The notes under the pieces were generated by a model, which saw nothing but the letters and a program-made list of their open reading frames with translations, searched no databases and was not told where the DNA came from. Shown piece after piece: positions 35,135 to 42,482 of a stretch of DNA of 64,000 nucleotides (its first letter is position 1; each line of letters begins with the position of its first letter). The DNA is from Sphingobacterium sp. UBA2700 (lineage in GTDB: Bacteria; Bacteroidota; Bacteroidia; Sphingobacteriales; Sphingobacteriaceae): NCBI GenBank assembly GCA_002354335.1, contig DELI01000025.1, positions 1 through 64,000 on the forward strand, in the 5' to 3' direction. Made by a program: the position numbers and the translations under genes.

Positions 35135-36205
35135 ATGCAAAGGGATAATTCCTCACTTTTCGACTTGATGCGTATATCTGACCATCAAAACCTATTTTTC
35201 TGTAACGACAAAGAGGTCGGATTAAAAGCAATCGTAGCTATCCATGATACTACATTAGGGCCGGCGATCGGCGGGGTTCGTATGTTACCATACGCAACAG
35301 AGGCTGAGGCTATTGAGGATGCATTGCGTCTGTCAAAAGCTATTACCTATAAATCCTCATTGGCAGGATTAAATTTAGGTGGTGGTAGTGCAATCATTAT
35401 CGGGAATAATAGAACGGAAAAATCAGAAGTATTGATGCGTCGATTCGGACGTTTCATCAATGGTTTGAATGGTAATTTTATTGCATCTATCGATGTGGGT
35501 ACTACGCAAAAAGATCTGGAGCACATCCACGCAGAAACAAACTACGTAGCAGGTTTGCCGACTTCATTGAATGGCGCTGGCGACACCACAGTTTTTGCTG
35601 CAAAAGGAGTTTATTATGGAATTAAAGCTGCTATTAAGGAGCTTTATGGAGATGATAACCTGGCGGGCAGAAAAATCGCTGTGCAGGGTGTAGGAAGTGT
35701 TGGGGAGCATTTGGTATCCTTATTACGTGCTGAGAATGCGCGTGTATATGTTTCTGACATGACAGAAGAACGTAAGATGAAGATTGCTGCGAAATATAAA
35801 GCGGAGCCTATCACTTACTCTACAAGTTTTGAACTAGATGCTGACGTGTATGCGCCATGTGCGTTAGGTGGAACAGTTAACCCAGACACGGTTCCCCGTA
35901 TGCGTTGTAAAATCATCGCTGGTTCAGCAAACAATCAGTTGTTAGACGAAGAGGTAACAACACAATTATTAAAAGATAACAATATTCTTTATACGCCAGA
36001 CTTTTTGATCAACTCAGGAGCTTTAATTAGCTGCTTCTCGGAGTTGGAAGGCTATGGTGCAGATCGTACAGATTACTTGATCCGCCATATCTATACCGCG
36101 ACAAGACACGTGATCCAAAAGGCTAACGAAGAAAACATTTCTACACATCAAGCGGCAAAAGAGCTTGCGGAAAAGCGTATTTCCGACATGAAGAAATTAA
36201 GATAA
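35135..36205 (+). CDS. Leucine-dehydrogenase-like protein, altered active site
   Basis: A 356-residue member of the Glu/Leu/Phe/Val dehydrogenase family. It has GPAIGGVRM, TYKSSLAGLNLGGGSAIIIG, DVGT and the NAD loop VQGVGSVGEHL. Leucine dehydrogenases carry a catalytic lysine in LNLGG-K-; here the position is Ser85 (codon AGT). The substrate lysine (K73) and the aspartate (D120) remain, but the neighbouring Glu is Ile and the usual GNPSPVTA loop reads GDTTVFAA. The NAD fold looks intact while amino-acid deamination is doubtful. I start at the ATG at 35135 because of the promoter upstream. Confidence 0.85.
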   Translation: MQRDNSSLFDLMRISDHQNLFFCNDKEVGLKAIVAIHDTTLGPAIGGVRMLPYATEAEAIEDALRLSKAITYKSSLAGLNLGGGSAIIIGNNRTEKSEVLMRRFGRFINGLNGNFIASIDVGTTQKDLEHIHAETNYVAGLPTSLNGAGDTTVFAAKGVYYGIKAAIKELYGDDNLAGRKIAVQGVGSVGEHLVSLLRAENARVYVSDMTEERKMKIAAKYKAEPITYSTSFELDADVYAPCALGGTVNPDTVPRMRCKIIAGSANNQLLDEEVTTQLLKDNNILYTPDFLINSGALISCFSELEGYGADRTDYLIRHIYTATRHVIQKANEENISTHQAAKELAEKRISDMKKLR

Positions 36206-36250
36206 TAGTATAATATCGTTCTTTATTAAACATTCGTTCTTTATAAAATT

Positions 36251-37201
36251 ATGCTAAATAGAAGACACCTTCGGGTTAAGGTTATGCAAGTATTGTATGC
36301 CTACAGTTTATCGGAAGATAAAAACCTTCCTGATTTTGAGAAAAGTCTACTGAAAAATGTAGAGGAAGTTGATGAGATGTACATATGGACACTGAATCTA
36401 TTGGATGAGGTGGCCGAATATGTATTGATAGACGTGGAAGGTATTGCCAATAAATGGATTCCTTCGGTGAAAGATCAGACGTTTTCTTCAACAAAATTAA
36501 ACAGCAATACCTTCATTGAATCTTTGCGTCAAAATCGCGAATATTTAGAGAAGGTAAAACGTTATAAAGTTGATTGGAGCTATGACCCTGAGATTGTTCG
36601 TTCCATCTTTGCCCAGCTTAAAGAGTCGGAGGCTTACTTAGAATACCTAGAACAAGAAGATCGCTCTATTTCAACAGAAAAAGATATCATCAAATATATC
36701 TTTAAGAAATTAATTCTTAAGTCGACCGATGTAGAACAAGCTTTTGAAGCCCGTTTTATCAACTGGCCAGTAGACCGCGAGGTTTTACAAGCCATGATTG
36801 CCAAAACATTCAAAAACTTTAGCAGTGAAGTCCCTGCAAAAAACCAACTTGCTGACTTAACGCCTAGTTGGATTGAGGATAAAGATTTTATCCTTGACCT
36901 CTTAAAGCAGACGATTAAATATGCAAAGGAATATCAGGACCTTATCTCGGAAAAGACTAAGAATTGGGAAGCTGATCGTATCGCATTAATCGACAACTTG
37001 TTGATGCGCATGGCTATTACAGAGTTAATTCATTTCCCAACCATCCCGGTAAAAGTAACAATAAACGAGTATATCGAACTTTCTAAGGCATTTAGTACCT
37101 TAAAAAGTAGTACCTTTATCAATGGTATCTTAGACAAGATTTTATCCGACCTCACTACTCAACGTCGTATTAAGAAAGAGGGTAGAGGTCTAATCGCATA
37201 A
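36251..37201 (+). CDS. nusB: Transcription antitermination factor NusB
   Basis: A 316-residue protein with an N-terminal RRHLRVKVMQVLYAY and a C-terminal NusB core (IALIDNLLMRMAITELIHFPTIPVKVTINEYIELSKAFS described by its IPVKVTINEYIELSK motif). This long form, with a central helical insertion, is the normal Bacteroidota type. NusB binds boxA RNA with S10 to promote rRNA antitermination. The last codons read into a small lipoprotein gene 5 bp later, so nusB, the lipoprotein and yajC probably form one transcript. Confidence 0.94.
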   Translation: MLNRRHLRVKVMQVLYAYSLSEDKNLPDFEKSLLKNVEEVDEMYIWTLNLLDEVAEYVLIDVEGIANKWIPSVKDQTFSSTKLNSNTFIESLRQNREYLEKVKRYKVDWSYDPEIVRSIFAQLKESEAYLEYLEQEDRSISTEKDIIKYIFKKLILKSTDVEQAFEARFINWPVDREVLQAMIAKTFKNFSSEVPAKNQLADLTPSWIEDKDFILDLLKQTIKYAKEYQDLISEKTKNWEADRIALIDNLLMRMAITELIHFPTIPVKVTINEYIELSKAFSTLKSSTFINGILDKILSDLTTQRRIKKEGRGLIA

Positions 37202-37206
37202 TTACT

Positions 37207-37644
37207 ATGAAAAAGTTAAGTCTCGTATTGTTTGCAAGCGCTTTAATGTTTACAGCTTGCAACAACAACAGTAAAGAAAATACAAACGGAAACCAAGATT
37301 CTACTACAGTAGCTGGTACCCAAGAGGGAGCCGGAAAAATGGAATTTGAAGAAGATGCATTCAACTTCGGAACCATCAAAGAAGGCGAAGTTGTAGAGCA
37401 TGTTTTCAAATTTAAGAATACAGGTGATTTCCCAGTTGTATTAGCGCAAGTTTCGGCGAGCTGCGGTTGTACCACGCCGACTTACACTTCTACGCCTGTA
37501 AAACCGGGAGAGTTTGGAGAAATCTCGGTGAAGTTCGATAGCAACGGCCAAATAGGACAACAACAGAAAATTATTACGATTGTTTCTAACGCAGAAAAGC
37601 CCGTAACAACGGTGCAGCTTAAAGGCGAAGTGGTAGTGAACTAA
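37207..37644 (+). CDS. DUF1573 lipoprotein
   Basis: A 145-residue protein with a lipobox (MFTAC, C18), a low-complexity Asn/Thr linker and one DUF1573 domain: FNFGTIKEGEVVEHVFKFKN, SASCGCTTP, and an Ig-like end. DUF1573 proteins are abundant in Bacteroidota and lie in the periplasm; their function is not settled. It is sandwiched between nusB (5 bp) and yajC (30 bp). Confidence 0.9.
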   Translation: MKKLSLVLFASALMFTACNNNSKENTNGNQDSTTVAGTQEGAGKMEFEEDAFNFGTIKEGEVVEHVFKFKNTGDFPVVLAQVSASCGCTTPTYTSTPVKPGEFGEISVKFDSNGQIGQQQKIITIVSNAEKPVTTVQLKGEVVVN

Positions 37645-37674
37645 AAGCAAACAAATAAATTATAATAAAACAAG

Positions 37675-37989
37675 ATGATTTCAACTATTTTATTACAAGC
37701 AGCAAGTGGTGGTGGATTGATGCAATTCCTTCCAATTTTATTGATGGTAGTGGTATTCTATTTTTTCATGATTAGACCACAAATGAAAAAGCAAAAAGAC
37801 CATAAAAAATATATCGAAGAATTAAATGTTAACTCTAAAGTGGTAACTACAGCAGGTATCCACGGTAGAATCGTTGAAGTAGGTGATACTACGTTCTTAG
37901 TAGATGTAGGTAATGGTGTAAAGATCCGTTTTGATAAAACTGCCATTGCATTAGATGCTTCCAAAGCTGCAAATGCGAAAACTGCTTAA
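37675..37989 (+). CDS. yajC: Preprotein translocase subunit YajC
   Basis: A 104-residue protein with one N-terminal helix and the motif FFMIRPQMKKQKDHKKYI, then VVTTAGIHGRIVEV. It is an accessory of SecDF-YidC at the inner membrane. It is last in the nusB unit and is followed by a strong bidirectional terminator shared with rlmF. Confidence 0.95.
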   Translation: MISTILLQAASGGGLMQFLPILLMVVVFYFFMIRPQMKKQKDHKKYIEELNVNSKVVTTAGIHGRIVEVGDTTFLVDVGNGVKIRFDKTAIALDASKAANAKTA

Positions 37990-38013
37990 GCAGTACATAT
38001 TAAGTTATAAAGA

Positions 38014-38046
38014 AAAGGGCTATCTGCATGTTAGATAGCCCTTTCC
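38014..38046. terminator. Bidirectional terminator between yajC and rlmF
   Basis: AAAGGGCTATCT (38014-38025) pairs perfectly with AGATAGCCCTTT (38033-38044) around a 7-nt loop. It has T-rich sequence on one side and A-rich on the other, fitting both converging genes. Confidence 0.88.
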
Positions 38047-38934
38047 TTATTTCTTATCACTTAGTTTCCATGCAAGGATCCTATTGATCTTATTGCCCTG
38101 CGACATATTGATCACTTGTATGTCTTTCACTTTATGGTATTCAAGAATAGCACGCAGTGGTTTTATATTCTCCTTGTTGGATACCAAGGTTGTACAATAT
38201 CCGATCTGATCTTTATAGGTGAAGCTGTCGTAGATTAGCTGAGTAATAAATTTCTTCTCTCCGCCATCTGTCCAAAGCTCGGTCGAGAGGCCTTGGTAGT
38301 TTGAGTTCGCATCCTGCGAGATTCGAAGGTTCCTATTTTTTCTCGATACCTGTGCTTCGTGATCCTCTTGTGATTTGAAAAAAGGTGGATTGCACATAAT
38401 CGCATCATAATATTCCTTCGGAAGAATGATACCCTTCAGTATATTTTTCGGATTGCTCTGCTGTCTTAAACGGATGGACTTCGCTAATTCGGGATTGTCT
38501 TTGAGGATCGCATTGCCATTCGTAAGGGAAGGGACATGTGTTTCAGAACCCGTAAATAGCCAGCCATATTCTTTAACTCCTAAAATAGGATAGATGATGC
38601 TTGAGCCCGTTCCTATATCCAAAATATGAACGCCTCTACCTGTTTTCCCACCCAGCAGATCCGCTAGATAATGTATATAGTTTAGACGGCCAGGAACCGT
38701 AGGTACTAAACTTTTCGGCAATACACGCCATCCTTTGATACCATAGGTTGTTTTCAATAGCGCCTTATTGAGATGGAATACGGCCTCTGGCTGCGTGAAA
38801 TCTATCGACAGGTGGTCATGGTCCACCTGAACAACATACTTGCGCAAATCGGGCGTATTCTTAGCCAGTTGTTCAATATTGTAAGCTTTATTGAACTTAT
38901 TTCTGGGATGTAAGTTTTTTGAGATATTTTCCAT
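38047..38934 (-). CDS. rlmF: 23S rRNA (adenine-1618-N6)-methyltransferase
   Basis: A 295-residue SAM-dependent methyltransferase with the RlmF start NLHPRNKFNKAYN, the SAM motif ILDIGTGSSIIYP and the catalytic CNPPFFKS. It modifies A1618 (E. coli numbering) of 23S rRNA. The ATG at 38934 is chosen because a TATCTTTG promoter element (minus strand, 38956-38949) overlaps the next ATG up, at 38949; the leader would then be about 9 bases. Confidence 0.92.
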   Translation of the reverse strand: MENISKNLHPRNKFNKAYNIEQLAKNTPDLRKYVVQVDHDHLSIDFTQPEAVFHLNKALLKTTYGIKGWRVLPKSLVPTVPGRLNYIHYLADLLGGKTGRGVHILDIGTGSSIIYPILGVKEYGWLFTGSETHVPSLTNGNAILKDNPELAKSIRLRQQSNPKNILKGIILPKEYYDAIMCNPPFFKSQEDHEAQVSRKNRNLRISQDANSNYQGLSTELWTDGGEKKFITQLIYDSFTYKDQIGYCTTLVSNKENIKPLRAILEYHKVKDIQVINMSQGNKINRILAWKLSDKK

Positions 38935-38948
38935 TAATTTTATGCACA

Positions 38949-38956
38949 CAAAGATA
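38949..38956 (-). promoter_or_regulatory. Promoter -7 element of rlmF
   Basis: TATCTTTG on the minus strand, a perfect -7 element, only 15 bases upstream of the chosen ATG. It lies within the 33-bp divergent gap shared with the antiporter gene, which starts at 38968. Confidence 0.6.
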
Positions 38957-38967
38957 CCTATTAATAA

Positions 38968-40569
38968 ATGATTGAATCTAATATTTTGTTAGTCATGGTC
39001 TTATTTTTCTTCATGGCCATGTTGTTCGTGATTAGTCAACGCTTTAGTATTTCTTATCCTATCCTGTTGGTAATTGGTGGATTGGCGATATCGTTGATTC
39101 CCGGAATGCCGGAAGTTAGCATCAATCCTGATATTGTTTTTCTTATTTTTCTGCCACCCTTACTCTTTGAGGCGGCCTGGTACACCTCATGGCATAGCTT
39201 CTGGAAGTACAAACGATCAATTATGATCATGGGCTTTGGGTTAGTATTTGTTACATCGCTAGCCGTTGCTTATCTTTCGGTGCAGATTATTCCGGGTTTT
39301 ACGCTAGCCTTAGGTTTTCTCTTGGGCGGGATTATTTCACCGCCGGATGCTGTTGCTGCCACCTCTGTTCTCAAAGGTGTCAATATGCCGAAACGTGGCA
39401 TTACGCTGTTGGAGGGGGAAAGCTTGGTCAACGATGCGGCCTCATTAACCGTATTTCGATTAGCTTTAGCGGTCATCATTACCGGAAGTTTCGAGCCTCA
39501 AGAAGCCATCGTCAATTTCTTTACCCTTGCCGTTATGGGGATATTTGTTGGCCTTGTAATCGGACATATTCTCTATTTTTTCCTGCGCTATGTTGCTAAA
39601 TCCTCAAGTATTACAACACCTATCACACTGATCGCACCATATATCATGTACATCGTCGCGGAACATTTCGAATGGTCCGGTGTACTTGCTGTTGTAGCAG
39701 GGGGATTGTTTTTATCTTTTCGCTCGAAGGATTATATGGATTATCATACGCGCATCCAAACGCGTGAGGTATGGGATACGGTAGGATTTCTGTTGAACGG
39801 ATTCGTATTTATACTCATTGGTCTGGAGCTTCCGATAATTATTGCCGGTATTGAAGATGTCTCGATGGAATGGGCAATAAAAATGGCCTTGTGCATTACT
39901 GCGATCATCATCGTAATTCGAATCGTATTTATCTATGGCGCTGCCTTTATCCCGAGAATGATTTTCAAAAGCGTACGAAAGAATGAGTCTTCACCCGGAT
40001 GGAAACTTCCCTTGGTCATTGGTTGGGCCGGTATGAGGGGGGTCGTGTCGCTTGCCTCCGCACTAGCCATTCCGCTGACGTTGAGCGACGGAACGGCATT
40101 TCCGCATCGCAACCTTATCCTGTTTATTACCTTCGTCGTGATTTTGATTACGCTGGTCGTCCAGGGGCTTTCCCTGCCATGGCTTATCAAAGGGATAAAA
40201 CTTGAGGGCAATTCGGAAGAAATTCCTGAGGAGGTACAGATCGAGGCGATCCGCTATCGCTTGGCACGAGAGGGAATGAAGCTTGTCGAAGAGAAATATG
40301 CCGATGAATTGCGAGAGAGTTTTACGGTAAAGGCGATTTATACACAGATGAAGAGGCGATTAGATACCTCGGCATCCAGCATCGATCAAGAATCTAAGAT
40401 CCGCATAGCCAATGAGAAAGACCTTTATAAAAGAGTAACACAAGACGTCATCGATCAACGCAGGAAGACCTTATACGCCATGCACACAGAGAAAAAATAT
40501 GATGATGCCCTTCTCAGAGAGTTGGAACATAATCTTGATTTAGAGGAATCTAGATTAAACCGGAAGTAA
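38968..40569 (+). CDS. CPA1 family Na+/H+ antiporter
   Basis: A 533-residue protein with 12 to 13 membrane helices. It carries the CPA1 ion-site motifs GGIISPPDAVAATSVLKG and EGESLVNDAASLTVFR, and GWAGMRGVVSLASALAIP further on. A soluble C-terminal region of about 120 residues follows. It would exchange Na+ or K+ for protons. It is divergent from rlmF. A GAAA-loop terminator lies about 200 bases beyond its stop. Confidence 0.93.
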   Translation: MIESNILLVMVLFFFMAMLFVISQRFSISYPILLVIGGLAISLIPGMPEVSINPDIVFLIFLPPLLFEAAWYTSWHSFWKYKRSIMIMGFGLVFVTSLAVAYLSVQIIPGFTLALGFLLGGIISPPDAVAATSVLKGVNMPKRGITLLEGESLVNDAASLTVFRLALAVIITGSFEPQEAIVNFFTLAVMGIFVGLVIGHILYFFLRYVAKSSSITTPITLIAPYIMYIVAEHFEWSGVLAVVAGGLFLSFRSKDYMDYHTRIQTREVWDTVGFLLNGFVFILIGLELPIIIAGIEDVSMEWAIKMALCITAIIIVIRIVFIYGAAFIPRMIFKSVRKNESSPGWKLPLVIGWAGMRGVVSLASALAIPLTLSDGTAFPHRNLILFITFVVILITLVVQGLSLPWLIKGIKLEGNSEEIPEEVQIEAIRYRLAREGMKLVEEKYADELRESFTVKAIYTQMKRRLDTSASSIDQESKIRIANEKDLYKRVTQDVIDQRRKTLYAMHTEKKYDDALLRELEHNLDLEESRLNRK

Positions 40570-40771
40570 TATATGCCCGTACAGGTATCTTCAAGGTAAC
40601 TGGAAACCTTTAGTAACCCATAGTGTAGGATTCAAATAAAGATTGTAACTTAATGAATAATTAATAATAATCGTTTTTAGGGAGTTTATTTTATAAGATC
40701 CCACTTTCATGAGATATAGTTTCCACACTGTATATTAATATAAACGACGTTTTTAAAATGGTAATTAGAAT

Positions 40772-40804
40772 AGCTATCCTCGAAAGAGGGTAGCTGTTTT
40801 TTTT
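40772..40804 (+). terminator. Strong terminator before heptad locus B
   Basis: AGCTATCCTC (40772-40781), a GAAA tetraloop, and GAGGGTAGCT (40786-40795) form a 10-bp stem with one T-G pair, then eight T residues. It is 200 bases past the antiporter stop, so it may end a long 3' UTR or a small RNA made from the 40570-40770 stretch, where I see no other feature. Confidence 0.75.
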
Positions 40805-41174
40805 AGTACTAAGTACTTAGTACTTAGTATTTAGTAGTTAGTAGTTAGACCTATAGTTGGATATTGGAGTGTATTGTCTTGAACCAGAAAATGAAGGATT
40901 TAAGGATGAGCAGGATATCACGCATAGGTCTAATTACTAAGTACTAAGTACTAACTACTATTTTGAAAGGAAGGATTTAAGGATGAGCAGGATATCACGC
41001 ATAGGTCTAATTACTAAGTATTAAGTACTAACTACTATTTTGAAAGGAAGGATTTAAGGATGGTCAGGATCAAGCAGAAAGGAAAAAAGACTTTGATCGG
41101 GTCTAAAATCTCATGTCTAATATCTAACATCTAATGGCCCGGCATAGGTCTAACTACTAACTACTAACTACTAA
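40803..41174. repeat. Heptad-repeat locus B (seven TTAGNNN units, 77-bp tandem core, NNNCTAA arrays)
   Basis: Seven successive heptads, six of them TTAGNNN and one TAAGTAC, fill 40803-40851. Reverse-phase arrays follow at 40927-40961, 41004-41038, 41100-41134 and 41147-41174, each opening with GGTCTAA. Between them is a core with GAAGGATTTAAGGAT starting at 40893, 40970 and 41047, a precise 77-bp period. The outer ends TTAGACC and GGTCTAA are inverted repeats. The last array contains the stop codon of the next gene (41157-41159). Confidence 0.88.
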
Positions 41175-41384
41175 CTTGATTCGTTTCTGAAATAGAAAAT
41201 AAAATAGACTTCCGAAAAAAGGAAGAATTACAACGATCAAAGCAAGAAGAATTGAGTTGAACAGATTCAGTTGTTTGTTTCTGGCAATTTGAATCAAAGC
41301 CACGATGGTCATAAGCAAGGCACAGATTACAAAACATTGCCATAGGAATAAAGGAGATGAGAATGGATTTAAAATAGCGGTCAT
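41157..41384 (-). CDS. Small membrane protein, PLDc_N-like
   Basis: A 75-residue protein with two helices, the second of pattern ILLALIVVILPFFGSLFYFLF. This resembles the N-terminal membrane anchor domain of phospholipase D-like proteins (PLDc_N), often found alone. Function unknown. Its stop codon and last residues come from the heptad array, so the coding end may have been reshaped by repeat insertion. Confidence 0.6.
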   Translation of the reverse strand: MTAILNPFSSPLFLWQCFVICALLMTIVALIQIARNKQLNLFNSILLALIVVILPFFGSLFYFLFQKRIKLVVSS

Positions 41385-41423
41385 AATCTAAGGATCTTAC
41401 TAGGTTAAAGATAGGAATTTAAT

Positions 41424-42305
41424 TTATCTTTCAAATCTTTGGTATTGCGTTTCAAAGAATTGCAGGGTCTTGTCGGGTAAAGTATGGTTCAGAACGATTT
41501 CAAGGTTATTTGCAACTTCAGCTGCAAACAGCTTAAACACCTTCAACATGGCGAACGAAGCCTTCCAATTATCTTTCATATCGGCACCTGCAAATGTGGC
41601 TTTCACGAGCATCCATTCTTCCTTGGATAGATATTGCTCAAACAAGCGCCCATGCTTATTGCTGCTGACTTCCCAATTGTTTTTGGAACCAATATACCAC
41701 TCAATCATTGGCTCCAGATATTCAATACGAATGATATGTTCAAACATAAACTTATAATAGAACAAATCGCCACGATTTAGGCATTTCGGTAGATAGCTCA
41801 CGTCCCACCAGAAATCACTATAGACTTTGTGGAATTGGGCTGCGCTGGGCTTATGGATGAGCGAAACCTGATAGGAGGGCGGCGCAAGATCTTTCGTAAG
41901 ATTGTCTTTGTCGATTAATATACGATAGCCAATATCCCAGTCCTCGGGAAGTTTGCTCTTCCTGGTTTCGGCAATAAATTTTTCCTTATCGTATAACTTA
42001 AAGTCTATCTTATCTGCATCTACGAATTGCACCATTTTCATTGCATGTACATTATTGAAATAGCTTTCATCCTCTTCATAAATGTTCAAGGGCTCCCCAA
42101 ACTGATAAATCCATTCGGAACTGTTTTTATAGGGCGTTAGATCGTCGAATACCAACTCAATATCCAGGTCGCTATACGCATCGACGGGAGCCAAGGGATT
42201 AACAAGCGAACTCGTCAATAGGGCAGCTCGAATATCAGGATTGCTAGCAATCCAATATTCGACGGCTTTAAGTTTTTCAACTCGGCTAGACATTTCTTTA
42301 TCCAT
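41424..42305 (-). CDS. ANT(6)-like aminoglycoside 6-adenylyltransferase family
   Basis: A protein of about 293 residues with the nucleotidyltransferase site AYSDLDIELVF (near residue 48) and the ANT(6) helical C-terminus (SDFWWDVSYLPKCLNRGDLF). Family members adenylylate streptomycin, but chromosomal copies in Bacteroidota are often of unproved activity. The GS before the acidic motif reads SS here. The start is uncertain among ATGs at 42314, 42305 and 42293. There are no mobile genes around it. Confidence 0.78.
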   Translation of the reverse strand: MDKEMSSRVEKLKAVEYWIASNPDIRAALLTSSLVNPLAPVDAYSDLDIELVFDDLTPYKNSSEWIYQFGEPLNIYEEDESYFNNVHAMKMVQFVDADKIDFKLYDKEKFIAETRKSKLPEDWDIGYRILIDKDNLTKDLAPPSYQVSLIHKPSAAQFHKVYSDFWWDVSYLPKCLNRGDLFYYKFMFEHIIRIEYLEPMIEWYIGSKNNWEVSSNKHGRLFEQYLSKEEWMLVKATFAGADMKDNWKASFAMLKVFKLFAAEVANNLEIVLNHTLPDKTLQFFETQYQRFER

Positions 42306-42426
42306 GAGATACAATTTAACGAAAAAAACTGATTTGCTACCGGAGATATGTCTTTCATGGTTTCCATTGTAACAGCAGGATGAATGAAAGTTCTAGACGA
42401 TGTTTGAAAACAAACACTTGGAGAAA

Positions 42427-42462
42427 AAACAAGGGGCTCTCTTTTCAGAAAGCCCCTTGTTT
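42427..42462 (-). terminator. Terminator of purL
   Basis: AAACAAGGGGCT (42427-42438) pairs perfectly with AGCCCCTTGTTT (42451-42462). On the minus strand it ends in TTTTTTCTC, 20 bases past the purL stop. Confidence 0.88.
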
Positions 42463-42482
42463 CATATTGCGTTATTTCCAAC

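Noticed and set aside
40893..41050. 77-bp tandem units considered as a CRISPR array.
   Set aside because: Both the core and the heptad part repeat, so there are no unique spacers between constant repeats, and no cas genes are present.
41424..42305. An acquired resistance cassette.
   Set aside because: No transposase, integron or recombinase nearby, and the sequence diverges from mobile streptomycin genes; probably chromosomal.
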